Positions 7,597 through 15,767 of a stretch of 46,004 bases of DNA are shown here, in pieces. A model generated the notes under the pieces. That model was not told the origin of the DNA, did not search any database, and saw only the letters and a list, made by a program, of their open reading frames with translations. Position 1 is the stretch's first letter. The number at the start of each line of letters is the position of its first letter. The stretch spans positions 1 to 46,004 of the forward strand of contig CAIZLM010000198.1 in NCBI GenBank assembly GCA_903933805.1, written 5' to 3'. The DNA comes from an uncultured Bacteroidota bacterium. Lineage in GTDB: Bacteria > Bacteroidota > Bacteroidia > Chitinophagales > Saprospiraceae. Position numbers and translations under genes: made by a program.

Positions 7597-7820
7597 CGGC
7601 AATGTTGTTTGGTTTGAAAGGACAGAGAACAGCCTTTCGTCGCCCGGTTTAGACGTTAAAATTTTCATTGAAAATATCGTTAAACAGTTGATTTTGTTTG
7701 TTTTATGAAAATACATAAACAAAAAAACGCATCAATTATCCTGTTTATTTTGCTTCGTTACGCGTAAAAAGAACCATGATTTGGCCAATTATACCTACAA
7801 AAAGACTTTTAATAATCAAT
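7597..7820. other. AT-rich intergenic stretch without a supported gene
   Basis: Apart from copy D beginning at 7821 nothing convincing is present. A plus-strand 20-codon frame (7705-7767, MKIHKQKN then a hydrophobic tail) could be a tiny peptide or the relic of a signal peptide, but has no promoter or family support. Confidence 0.4.
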
Positions 7821-7983
7821 GTAACTGGTTAGCGTGGTCGCATCTGAGATAAAAAAGTGGCTATTTTTTGTCAGACGAAGTAGATTTTTGCAGGCCCCAG
7901 CAGCGCTACGGTCAAAAAAATCTGCGAAGTATGGCGGAAAATGGGCCTTTTTTATCCAGACAGCGTGCCACCGAACCAGTTAC
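7821..7983 (-). mobile_element. MITE-like palindrome, copy D (long, perfect 8-bp target duplication)
   Basis: A 163-bp full-length copy. It begins GTAACTGGTTAGCGTGGTCG, has the central AGCAGCGCTACGG region and ends CCGAACCAGTTAC. The eight bases on each side, TAATCAAT at 7813-7820 and at 7984-7991, are identical: the clearest target-site duplication in the window. Confidence 0.9.
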
Positions 7984-7991
7984 TAATCAAT

Positions 7992-8046
7992 GTAACTACT
8001 TAGGTGTCTGCATCTGATGCCTTTGTTGCGTCACCTAACCAGTTAC
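7992..8046 (+). mobile_element. MITE-like palindrome, copy E (minimal, 55 bp)
   Basis: Directly after the right duplication of copy D. It keeps only the ends (GTAACTACTTAGGTG ... CACCTAACCAGTTAC) around about 25 bp, the smallest complete palindrome here. It ends 6 bases before the stop codon of the minus-strand peroxidase gene. Confidence 0.65.
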
Positions 8047-8052
8047 TCAAAA

Positions 8053-9405
8053 TCAATTACACCCCATCTCAATTCTTGAAAGGGCATCGTTGTTGGGGAA
8101 GCAATTGCCGGACATGGTCACGGTAGGAGCGTAGCGCTGTAAGTTTGGATCAAACAGGCCATTTTCTAAAAATTCGACCAAGTCATCTATTTCGCTGTTG
8201 CTCAGGCCCAAAGGATGGAAGAATGCAGAAATTTGACTGGCAGGCACATCTGTATTTTCAGGAATGCCATTGTTGAAATATTCAACTACTGCTCGCAGGG
8301 AGTTTTTGCTGGCCCCATGAAAATAAAAACCAACATTTTTCAGGTTGTACAATTGGGGCACTTTGAACTTGTGCATTTCACTGGGAACCCCGGTAAATCC
8401 GCCTCGCCCAAGATTTCGCTTGTCGGAGGGGCCTGTGCGGAAAACATCGTGGCCGTTCTGATAAAGATTTTTCACACCGACGGAGAAAAATTGATGTGGG
8501 GAACTGTTCAGGGATGGGCTATTGTGGCAGTTGACACATCCTGCTTTGTCGAAGAAAAGTACGGCACCTCTTTTTTGTTGGTCTGTCAAGGCATTTGTTT
8601 CGCCTTGTACAAACCGTTGAAAAGGTGCATCGTTTGTCAATATGGTACGGAAGTAGGCTGCTATGGCAAACCCACCAGTTTGACGGGTGTAGCGCTCGCC
8701 CACGGGGATTTCGGGGAATGCAGCATCGAACATCGGTGTATAGCCAAGAGAATCAGTCACATCTTTATTGATTACCTGGCGGTGTACAATCAGCGCTCGG
8801 GTATTGTTGGCCTCTAAACCCTCCAAACCTTTGAAGTTAATTTCGACCAAAGTATCCTGATGCCAAGCAGACTCTGTCCCGACATTGGCATGGAATGAGC
8901 CAAAAGTACCGGCCCACAAAGCATTGGTAACATAGGTTAGGTTGATGGTTGGGAGGGGTCTTGCACCTTGTGCGTCCACTTCGTCGCCTGTATAAAGAGG
9001 GTTTTTGCTGCGGGTTTCACCGCTTTGTCCGAAGCCGAGCGCGCCATCGGCAATTCCCTGAAATCGACCGGCGGTAAAACCACGGGAAGGGATGTGGCAA
9101 GTGCTACAGGAATAGGCGATTTTTGAAATGGGGTATTGAGGTTCCAAGCCAAGACCGGTTTCAAAAAACAGCATTCTTCCCAATTCAACTTTGGCGGCCG
9201 TAACAGGATTTTTGGCATCCTGATTCGGGAGGGAAGCGAAGTCGGTACTTTCCGGCATAGCGTACCCGGTGTAGGATCCAGTTTTGGAGTGGCCGTTCAG
9301 CAAGTCCAACAATTGTTGGTCTAAACTTGCATCGGCATCATGCACACATCCAAGCAGGTAGCTCGTGGTTGCGATGATAAAAAACAAGGCATAAGACTTT
9401 TTCAT
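8053..9405 (-). CDS. MauG/CcpA-like di-haem cytochrome c peroxidase, lipoprotein
   Basis: A 450-residue periplasmic-side protein with a lipoprotein signal ending LLGC (Cys20). Two haem c motifs: CSTCH (100-104) and CVNCH (290-294), spaced as in the bacterial di-haem peroxidase/MauG family. These enzymes reduce H2O2 or carry out haem-based oxidations using electrons from small cytochromes. The HKFKVPQLYNLKNVGFYFHG segment near the C-terminus is also typical. A perfect minus-strand TACCTTTG lies about 115 bp upstream. It has its own promoter and is downstream of rnpA on the same strand. Confidence 0.9.
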   Translation of the reverse strand: MKKSYALFFIIATTSYLLGCVHDADASLDQQLLDLLNGHSKTGSYTGYAMPESTDFASLPNQDAKNPVTAAKVELGRMLFFETGLGLEPQYPISKIAYSCSTCHIPSRGFTAGRFQGIADGALGFGQSGETRSKNPLYTGDEVDAQGARPLPTINLTYVTNALWAGTFGSFHANVGTESAWHQDTLVEINFKGLEGLEANNTRALIVHRQVINKDVTDSLGYTPMFDAAFPEIPVGERYTRQTGGFAIAAYFRTILTNDAPFQRFVQGETNALTDQQKRGAVLFFDKAGCVNCHNSPSLNSSPHQFFSVGVKNLYQNGHDVFRTGPSDKRNLGRGGFTGVPSEMHKFKVPQLYNLKNVGFYFHGASKNSLRAVVEYFNNGIPENTDVPASQISAFFHPLGLSNSEIDDLVEFLENGLFDPNLQRYAPTVTMSGNCFPNNDALSRIEMGCN

Positions 9406-9519
9406 TTTCTAAAGCAATTTCAAAATGTGACCAATAACAGAAGTTACCCCCACGAGGTGGAAGCGCTTAACAGAGGTCCTTGTGGAAATTGGGAAATATG
9501 AGGCTCAGATACCTTTCCA

Positions 9520-9527
9520 CAAAGGTA
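9520..9527 (-). promoter_or_regulatory. -7 promoter box of the di-haem peroxidase gene
   Basis: Minus-strand TACCTTTG, an exact TAnnTTTG match, about 115 bases upstream of the start at 9405, leaving a leader of about 110 nt. Confidence 0.55.
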
Positions 9528-9587
9528 GGTGGTATTCTGATGAAAAACGTGAAGCGGTCGGCTTTAAGCGTATTTTAATGCGGGTAA

Positions 9588-9995
9588 TCATGCTTTATGT
9601 TCGCCCAGCGTCTCGAAGGGGAATTTTCGAATCAACTTTTTCATCCCGGCGTCAATTTCTGTATAAGGCAGTTGTTCCTTTGCGATGTAGGTGATCATCA
9701 AGGAAACGTGTTTTTGGTGTGGCTGGAGCTGGTCGTAAAATGCCTGTTTGTGTAATCTGTAGGCTTCTCGCATTTGACGTTTGAGTCGATTGCGCTGTAC
9801 AGCTGTTTTAAAAATTCTTTTTGAGGCGGAGACGGCCATCGTTGCGCAACCATGTTCGCCCGCATGGGAGACAGCCCAAACCACCCGCAGTGGATAAGCT
9901 ACAAAAGATCTGCCAGTTTTAAAAAGCGTAGCAATGACCTTACGGCTTTTCAACCGTTCGTTGCGATCTAGGGTGTTGGGTGCTGGAGTGTCCAC
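9588..9995 (-). CDS. rnpA: ribonuclease P protein component
   Basis: A 135-residue basic protein, the protein subunit of RNase P that assists the RNA in trimming the 5' leader of pre-tRNAs. It shows the family's RNR motif: VQRNRLKRQMREAYR with RNRLKR at about 68-73, preceded by AVSASKRIFKTA. It lies downstream of rpmH on the same strand, the usual order, but a terminator-like hairpin and a MITE copy separate the two. Confidence 0.93.
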   Translation of the reverse strand: MDTPAPNTLDRNERLKSRKVIATLFKTGRSFVAYPLRVVWAVSHAGEHGCATMAVSASKRIFKTAVQRNRLKRQMREAYRLHKQAFYDQLQPHQKHVSLMITYIAKEQLPYTEIDAGMKKLIRKFPFETLGEHKA

Positions 9996-10029
9996 GATGG
10001 ACGAAATAAGAATCAGTCAATTAAAAAAA

Positions 10030-10108
10030 GTAACTGGTTAGGTGGCACGCTGTCTGGCCCAAAAGTGGCCATTTTTTTGTCTCAAACGCGACCACGCTAA
10101 CCAGTTAC
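10030..10108 (+). mobile_element. MITE-like palindrome, copy F (short, perfect 8-bp target duplication)
   Basis: A 79-bp copy between rpmH and rnpA, with ends GTAACTGGTTAGGTGGCACG and CACGCTAACCAGTTAC. It is flanked on both sides by TAAAAAAA (10022-10029 and 10109-10116). The duplication is perfect, though low-complexity. Confidence 0.85.
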
Positions 10109-10112
10109 TAAA

Positions 10113-10157
10113 AAAACAAGAAAAACCCGTCCTGTGGCAAAGCACTACAGGACGGGT
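10113..10157 (-). terminator. intrinsic terminator downstream of rpmH
   Basis: Perfect 11-bp stem ACCCGTCCTGT (10125-10135) with 10147-10157; on the minus strand it is followed by TTTTTCTTG. It would stop transcription from rpmH before rnpA. Confidence 0.75.
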
Positions 10158-10213
10158 ATGGTAAAAACAATGGTGAAAACACCCAAACGTAGGCTATTCA
10201 CACACGGTTAATA

Positions 10214-10369
10214 TTACTTGAGGCGACGCTCGTCTGAAACAGTGAGTTTCCAGCGACCTTGTTTCCGGCGGCGTGCGATGACTTTACGGCCATTTTTAGA
10301 GGCCATGCGCTCCCGAAAACCAAGTTTGTTTTTACGGCTGCGGCGTGATGGTTGAAATGTGCGTTTCAT
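10214..10369 (-). CDS. rpmH: 50S ribosomal protein L34
   Basis: A 51-residue, strongly basic protein starting [20 protein letters not shown], the unmistakable L34 sequence, and continuing [20 protein letters not shown]34 is a small protein of the large ribosomal subunit. The Bacteroidota form has a slightly longer C-terminal tail ([12 protein letters not shown]). It has an exact TACCTTTG box 45 bp upstream and a terminator downstream. rpmH-rnpA is often near oriC. Confidence 0.98.
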   Translation of the reverse strand: MKRTFQPSRRSRKNKLGFRERMASKNGRKVIARRRKQGRWKLTVSDERRLK

Positions 10370-10414
10370 CGCTTACTCGACTTGTATAATGAATTATGTA
10401 AAAATTTGGGAGCG

Positions 10415-10422
10415 CAAAGGTA
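10415..10422 (-). promoter_or_regulatory. -7 promoter box of rpmH
   Basis: Minus-strand TACCTTTG, exact match to TAnnTTTG, 45 bases before the rpmH ATG. Confidence 0.65.
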
Positions 10423-10477
10423 ATTTGCTTTCTGAAAAATAATAGTATTACGGTGTATGTTTTTATAAAAAAAGACT

Positions 10478-10639
10478 GTAACAGGCTAGATGGTCGAGTT
10501 TGAGTCAAAAAAGCGGCCGTTTTTTGTCATACGAAGCGGATTTTTGGAGGCCGTAGCAGCGCTACGGTCAAAAAAATATGCGAAGTATGGCGGGAAATGG
10601 GCCTTTTTGGGCCAGACAGCGTGCCACAAAACCAGTTTT
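10478..10639 (-). mobile_element. MITE-like palindrome, copy G (long)
   Basis: A 162-bp copy with drifted ends (GTAACAGGCTAG at left, AACCAGTTTT at right) and an intact centre CCGTAGCAGCGCTACGG. It is flanked by AAAAGACT and ATAAGACT, a 7-of-8 match. It fills much of the 420-bp gap between rpmH and dsbD. Confidence 0.82.
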
Positions 10640-10761
10640 ATAAGACTTTAAAGATTGTTTAGCGCCTATTTTTCAACACAAAAAATAAAAATGTCCACAA
10701 TAATGCCGGTTAAAATTCTTTTAAACCGCCGGATATTGTGAATGTACCGAATCTTTACGTG

Positions 10762-10769
10762 TTACTTTG
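10762..10769 (+). promoter_or_regulatory. candidate -7 box of dsbD
   Basis: TTACTTTG, one mismatch from TAnnTTTG, 21 bases before the dsbD ATG. Confidence 0.4.
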
Positions 10770-10790
10770 CAGTCCAATTCAATATAAAAA

Positions 10791-12995
10791 ATGATGCGCA
10801 GCTATCTTTCACCACTTTTGGCTCTAGCCATTTCGCTTTTATTTTCTCCCTCATTGCACGCTCAAAATCCAGTTAAATGGTCTTTTTCATCCAAAGATGC
10901 TGGAAATTGTCAGTTAGATTTGGTTTTTACCGGTACTATAGAGGATGGCTGGTACACGTATTCTCAGTTTCTCGAAAGCGAGGATGGTCCGGTAGCAACG
11001 GCCATTACATTCAGTCCGGGCTCCGGATACAAATTATTGGGTAAGGCAAAGGAGTCGGGCGGTATCATCAAAGTGCATGACAAGGTGTTTGACATGAACC
11101 TCACCAAGTTCAAGCATACGGCAATATTTACCCAACGCGTAGAAATTACAGATCCCACCAAGCCTATTTCGGGCTATATCACGTTCATGACCTGCAACGA
11201 TGAGATGTGCCTTCCGCCCAGGGATGTAGATTTTTCGTTCAAGGTACCGGTATTGGCCAATTGTGGTGACAAACAGCCTGTTCCGACAACAGCCCCCGTC
11301 AACGGTGCTGAGCAGGTACCCACCCCAAGCGGAGTAGCAGGACCAGGCGTACCCTCGGTATCACCGCCGTCCGCCATGGATACCAGTTCGGTATCCGGTG
11401 GTATGCAAGCTCCGGACGATCCAAATTTCAAGGGTTTTTTTTTATCCAAGCGCCCTGACATACACGCCACAGAGTTTGTGGGGAATTGCGAAGCTGTTGT
11501 TTCAGGCGGTAGCGGAGACGGAGCGTCTTGGCTCTCCATCTTCCTTTTTTGTTTTTTAGGCGGACTCATAGCGTTGCTTACGCCCTGTGTTTTTCCCATG
11601 ATTCCGATGACGGTCAGTTTTTTTGTGAAGCGCTCTAAAGATCGCAAGACAGGACTTCGCAACGCATTTATATACGCAGTGAGTATTGTATTGATTTTTG
11701 TGGCCCTTGGTTCAGCGGTTACGGCAGCCCTTGGCCCGACAGCGCTGAATGACATGAGCACCAACAAGTGGTTTAACCTTGGTGTATTTGCTTTATTGGT
11801 GGTATTTGCCTTTTCTTTTTTTGGTTTTTATGAAATTACGCTACCCGCTTCCTGGGTGAGTAAAAGTGATAAGATGGCCGACCGAGGAGGATTGATTGGT
11901 ACTTTTTTCATGGCATTCACCTTGGTATTGGTATCGTTTTCCTGTACGGGTCCTATTGTTGGCACCTTGTTGGTGGAGGCAGCACGCAGCAATGCCGGAG
12001 CGTCATTGTTTGGTTTTATTCCCCTCAAACCGGCGATTGGTATGTTTGGGTTCGGTTTGGGTTTGGCTCTACCGTTTGGGCTTTTCGCCATGTTTCCCGG
12101 TTGGCTAAATTCGCTGCCAAAATCAGGTGGATGGATGGACAACGTAAAGATGACGCTTGGTTTGGTGGAATTGGCGTTGGCGTTCAAATTTTTCAGTACA
12201 GCCGACATGGCAGAGCAGTGGGGGCTGTTAAAATTTGAAACATTTCTGGCTATTTGGTTGGTGGTGGCATTGATACTGGCAGCCTATCAATTTGGTGTAT
12301 TGGGGTGGAAGGGAGCCAAGGGCCGGCCGGGTACGGTGCGTGCCATTGTTGGTTTGACGGCCCTGACATTCGCTTTGTATGTAGGTTGGGGGCTGGTTAA
12401 TTATCAGTCCTTGTCGCTTTTGAGCGGATTGGCGCCACCGGTACACTACAGCTATAAAAGCGGTGATGTAAAAGAAGCCAAACACCACGAGGGTCCTGGT
12501 TGCCCGCACAACCTGGATTGCTACCATGATTTTGATGAGGCCTTGGCAGAGGCAAAGCGACAAAACAAGCCAGTTTTTGTGGATTTTACGGGTCACGGAT
12601 GCGTAAACTGCCGCAAAATGGAAGAGACGGTGTGGCCGTTGCCGGGAATTATTGAGCGATTACGGAACGACTATATTGTGGTGTCGCTTTATGTGGATGA
12701 GAAAGTACGTCTTTTCCCCGACAATGATTTTGCCTATCTACTTGATCCGAAAACAGGCGAAAAACTTCGTACCGTGGGCTCGAAATGGAGTGCTTTCCAA
12801 GTGAATAATTTCGATGTGAGCGCCCAGCCCTATTACGTACTCATGCACCACGACGGAAAAACGCTGCTCAACCGACCAACCGACTACGCCAACGGACACG
12901 ATCCCAAAGTGTACGAGGCGTTTTTAGCGTGTGGAATTCAAAATTTCAAGCTCGTGAACGAGGAGAAATACGGGGAGCGAATTGGCAATAAATAA
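10791..12995 (+). CDS. dsbD: thiol:disulfide interchange protein DsbD (protein-disulfide reductase)
   Basis: A 734-residue inner-membrane protein that carries reducing power from cytoplasmic thioredoxin to the periplasm. It has an N-terminal signal peptide (ending near LHAQ), a periplasmic alpha domain with CNDEMC, a Pro/Ser linker, a central multi-pass membrane domain with the transport cysteines in LTPCVFPM and FSCTGPIVG, and a C-terminal thioredoxin-like domain with GCVNC (Cys604 and Cys607). All parts of classic DsbD are present. An in-frame second ATG at 10794 is equally possible as start. The stop is directly followed by MITE copy H. Confidence 0.95.
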   Translation: MMRSYLSPLLALAISLLFSPSLHAQNPVKWSFSSKDAGNCQLDLVFTGTIEDGWYTYSQFLESEDGPVATAITFSPGSGYKLLGKAKESGGIIKVHDKVFDMNLTKFKHTAIFTQRVEITDPTKPISGYITFMTCNDEMCLPPRDVDFSFKVPVLANCGDKQPVPTTAPVNGAEQVPTPSGVAGPGVPSVSPPSAMDTSSVSGGMQAPDDPNFKGFFLSKRPDIHATEFVGNCEAVVSGGSGDGASWLSIFLFCFLGGLIALLTPCVFPMIPMTVSFFVKRSKDRKTGLRNAFIYAVSIVLIFVALGSAVTAALGPTALNDMSTNKWFNLGVFALLVVFAFSFFGFYEITLPASWVSKSDKMADRGGLIGTFFMAFTLVLVSFSCTGPIVGTLLVEAARSNAGASLFGFIPLKPAIGMFGFGLGLALPFGLFAMFPGWLNSLPKSGGWMDNVKMTLGLVELALAFKFFSTADMAEQWGLLKFETFLAIWLVVALILAAYQFGVLGWKGAKGRPGTVRAIVGLTALTFALYVGWGLVNYQSLSLLSGLAPPVHYSYKSGDVKEAKHHEGPGCPHNLDCYHDFDEALAEAKRQNKPVFVDFTGHGCVNCRKMEETVWPLPGIIERLRNDYIVVSLYVDEKVRLFPDNDFAYLLDPKTGEKLRTVGSKWSAFQVNNFDVSAQPYYVLMHHDGKTLLNRPTDYANGHDPKVYEAFLACGIQNFKLVNEEKYGERIGNK

Positions 12996-12996
12996 T

Positions 12997-13157
12997 GCAA
13001 CTGGTAAGGCCGTTGCGTCTGGCCACAAAAGGCCCATTTTCTGCCATACTTCGCAGATTTTTTTGACCGTAGCGCTGCTACGGCCTACAAAAATCCGCTT
13101 CGTCTAGCAAAAAATGGTCTCTTTTTTGTCTCAGACGCGACCACGCTAACCATTTAC
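12997..13157 (+). mobile_element. MITE-like palindrome, copy H (long, tandem with I)
   Basis: A 161-bp copy starting one base after the dsbD stop codon. Its left 50 bp are diverged (GCAACTGGTAAGGCCGTTGC), the rest is almost identical to copy I, including shared private variants (TTCTGCC, ATGGTCTC, the end ACCATTTAC). This points to duplication of one copy from the other. Confidence 0.88.
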
Positions 13158-13164
13158 TAATACA

Positions 13165-13327
13165 GTAACTGGTTAGGTGGCACGCTGTCTGGCCCAAAAA
13201 GGCCCATTTTCTGCCATACTTCGCAGATTTTTTTGACCGTAGCGCTGCTACGGCCTACAAAAATCCGCTTCGTCTGGCAAAAAATGGTCTCTTTTTTGTC
13301 TCAGACGCGACCACGCTAACCATTTAC
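13165..13327 (+). mobile_element. MITE-like palindrome, copy I (long, tandem with H)
   Basis: A 163-bp copy separated from H by TAATACA, and followed by TAATACA again. The repeated heptamer is either a target duplication or part of the unit that was tandemly duplicated. Confidence 0.9.
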
Positions 13328-13343
13328 TAATACAAACAATTGA

Positions 13344-13380
13344 GCAGGAAACACCGGCGAATTTCATCGGTGTTTCCTGC
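13344..13380. terminator. hairpin terminator downstream of the GH3 gene
   Basis: Perfect 13-bp stem GCAGGAAACACCG / CGGTGTTTCCTGC around an 11-base loop, 16 bp beyond the stop of the minus-strand beta-glucosidase gene. The T-run is weak (TCAATTGTTTGT). Confidence 0.65.
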
Positions 13381-13395
13381 ATCCATGCGGTGATC

Positions 13396-15657
13396 TTATC
13401 GGATCAGTTCAAAACCAGCTTCTTTTACGTCCCTTGAATTTCCGCCCACGTAAACCTTGAAATTTCCAGCATCAGCTTTGAATTTCAGTTCATTGTTCCA
13501 GTAAGAGAGATCCTTTTCAGTGAGTCGGAAGGAGATGGTGCGACGTTCGCCTTTTGCGAGCATTACTTTTTGGAAGCCTTTCAGTTCTTTAACCGGGCGT
13601 GAAATATCTGCTGAAATATCCTGAATGTACAATTGCACCACCTCTTCCCCGGCGAGATCGCCTGTATTGGTGACGGTCACCGATACATCCACGGATTCGC
13701 CCATCTTGTACTGGGACTTCGTCATTGAAATATTGGAGTATGAAAAAGTTGTGTAACTCAGGCCATAACCAAAAGGATAGGCTGGTGTGGCTGGGGAGTC
13801 AAGGTAACCACTGGTCCACATTTGTCCGGTTGTTTGTTGTGGTCGGCCGGTATTCAGGTGGTTGTAGTGGAGTGGTACTTGGCCAACATTTCTAGGAAAC
13901 GTTACGGGTAATTTACCGGACGGGTTTACTTTTCCTACCAGCACATCGGCGAGTGCGTTTCCGGCTTCAAATCCCGGCTGCCAGGCGACAAGAATGGCTG
14001 GCGTATTTTCTGATACCCAGTCGAACACCATTGGTCGGCTGTTGAAGAGTACCATTACAGAGGGTTTTCCAGAGGTAAAAAACTTAAAAATGCGTTCTTG
14101 GTCTTTGTTTAGTTGAATGTTGCTCACAGATCTGCTTTCTCCACAATCGAATCCGCTTTCACCGAGGCATACAATCACCAAGTCCGCATCGCGCGAAGCC
14201 GTTCTGGCAACAGAATAGTCTTTTTCGGTACAAGTGGCATCGAGGCAAATTTCTGTAACGGTGACGGTGAATCCCATTTTTTCCAGTGTTGGTTTCAGTG
14301 CTTGAGCCGGCGTGACAATTTTGGTGGAGTCATAATCGCGCATACCGAGTCCGAGCGTCCAAAAGCTCATATAGTCTTTTTTGCCCTTGCTGTCTGCATA
14401 AGGGCCAATGATGGCAATTTTTTTGAAGGGGCCGGATGTTGTAAGCGGCAACAAACCGCCTTCATTTTTCAACAAGACCATGCTTTTAGCGGCTGCTTCC
14501 CGTGCGGTTTCTCGGAATTCTGGTTTTTCAAGCGTGGCATCCCGACGTTTTGGGTCCAATTGAAGGAATGGGTTGTCAAAAAGTCCGAGGCTGTATTTGA
14601 GGCGGAGCACACGCCTTACAGCTTCGTCAATTTGTGCTTGAGTCACGCGGCCTGTTGTCAGGGCTTTTTTCAATCCGCGCTGGAAAGTGCCACCAGCCAT
14701 GTCCATATCGCTTCCCGCGGAAAGGCATTTTGCAGCGGCATCCACATCGTTTTCGGCAGCGCCATGTACAATGGTTTCTCCGAAAGAGTTCCAGTCGCCA
14801 ACCACCATACCCTTCCAGCCCCATTCCCCACGAAGGATGTCTGTGAGGAGGTGTTTGTTCATACTTCCGGGTACTCCGTTGAGTGTATTAAAAGCATTCA
14901 TAAAAGTTGCGCAGCCGGCTTTTGCCGCCGCTTCGAAGGGAGGCAACACCATTTCGCGCAGGCGTTGTTCGCTCATATCCACCGTGTTATAGTCGCGACC
15001 AGCTTCGCCAAATCCATATCCGGCGAAGTGTTTGGCGCAGGCTGCCAGTGTGGTCGGATCGGCCAGGTTATTTCCCTGAAAACCTCGAATACGGGCTTCT
15101 GCTACGCGGCTTCCGAGGAAAGGATCTTCCCCGGCGCCCTCCATGACACGTCCCCAGCGGGGGTCCCAGGAAACATCCAGCATGGGTGCGAAGGCCCAGT
15201 TTTGACCATCAGCGGTAGCCTCAGTGGCGGCGATGCGGTCAATGCGTTCGATGAGTCCCATGTCCCAGGAGGCTGCTTGAGCGAGTGGTATAGGGAAAAT
15301 GGTTTTGTAGCCGTGGATAACATCAAAGCCGAAAATGATGGGTATGCCGAGGCGGCTGCCCACTGCGGCGCGTTGAATGGTAATTTTATTGTCAAAATTG
15401 GTATGGCTCAAAATGGACCCCACGGTACCGGCCCTCACCTGCGCCAAGAGATCGTCTTTCGACACATCAGTACCTGTCGAGATATCACCGACGACTTGGT
15501 TGAGTTGTCCGATTTTTTCATCCAGGGTCATTTTAGCGATCAAGGCTTCCACCCTTGGTTCGATGTTTTGGACAGTGGTTTTTTGGGCAATAATGTTTAC
15601 TCCTATCAACATGGAGAGTAAAAGAATAGGGAAACGCAGCGCCGTTATTTTTTTCAT
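13396..15657 (-). CDS. glycoside hydrolase family 3 beta-glucosidase (BglX-like)
   Basis: A 753-residue secreted enzyme that removes beta-linked glucose (or related sugars) from the ends of oligosaccharides. Order of parts: signal peptide (to about residue 25, IIAQ), GH3 TIM-barrel with KHFAGYG and the nucleophile Asp288 in MVVGDWNS, the alpha/beta sandwich domain with the GESGFDCGES loop that carries acid/base residues in BglX relatives, and a C-terminal fibronectin-III-like domain. The start was set at MKKITALRF; an in-frame start 21 bases upstream would only prepend MPKIFYS before the signal. Substrate is not determined. Confidence 0.93.
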   Translation of the reverse strand: MKKITALRFPILLLSMLIGVNIIAQKTTVQNIEPRVEALIAKMTLDEKIGQLNQVVGDISTGTDVSKDDLLAQVRAGTVGSILSHTNFDNKITIQRAAVGSRLGIPIIFGFDVIHGYKTIFPIPLAQAASWDMGLIERIDRIAATEATADGQNWAFAPMLDVSWDPRWGRVMEGAGEDPFLGSRVAEARIRGFQGNNLADPTTLAACAKHFAGYGFGEAGRDYNTVDMSEQRLREMVLPPFEAAAKAGCATFMNAFNTLNGVPGSMNKHLLTDILRGEWGWKGMVVGDWNSFGETIVHGAAENDVDAAAKCLSAGSDMDMAGGTFQRGLKKALTTGRVTQAQIDEAVRRVLRLKYSLGLFDNPFLQLDPKRRDATLEKPEFRETAREAAAKSMVLLKNEGGLLPLTTSGPFKKIAIIGPYADSKGKKDYMSFWTLGLGMRDYDSTKIVTPAQALKPTLEKMGFTVTVTEICLDATCTEKDYSVARTASRDADLVIVCLGESGFDCGESRSVSNIQLNKDQERIFKFFTSGKPSVMVLFNSRPMVFDWVSENTPAILVAWQPGFEAGNALADVLVGKVNPSGKLPVTFPRNVGQVPLHYNHLNTGRPQQTTGQMWTSGYLDSPATPAYPFGYGLSYTTFSYSNISMTKSQYKMGESVDVSVTVTNTGDLAGEEVVQLYIQDISADISRPVKELKGFQKVMLAKGERRTISFRLTEKDLSYWNNELKFKADAGNFKVYVGGNSRDVKEAGFELIR

Positions 15658-15767
15658 GGAATAGAATATTTTGGGCAAACCTACAGAAAATGGCCATAAT
15701 GAACATCGTCATACCGTTGATCCGATAAAAAAATTCGTACTCTTGTTGTTGTTTAACAAAACAGGAT

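Noticed and set aside
7705-7767. 20-codon frame MKIHKQKN followed by a hydrophobic tail
   Set aside because: No promoter box, terminator or conserved feature next to it, in an AT-rich gap where short frames are expected.
8215-8817. 200-codon plus-strand frame within the di-haem peroxidase gene
   Set aside because: Antisense shadow of a clear family member with two haem motifs; no independent support.
14113-15621. A 502-codon open frame on the plus strand opposite the GH3 gene
   Set aside because: It is fully antisense to a recognised enzyme, has no signal, domain or promoter, and its composition mirrors the codon pattern of the GH3 gene. The same holds for the long minus-strand frame at 16971-18065 inside the PPIase gene.
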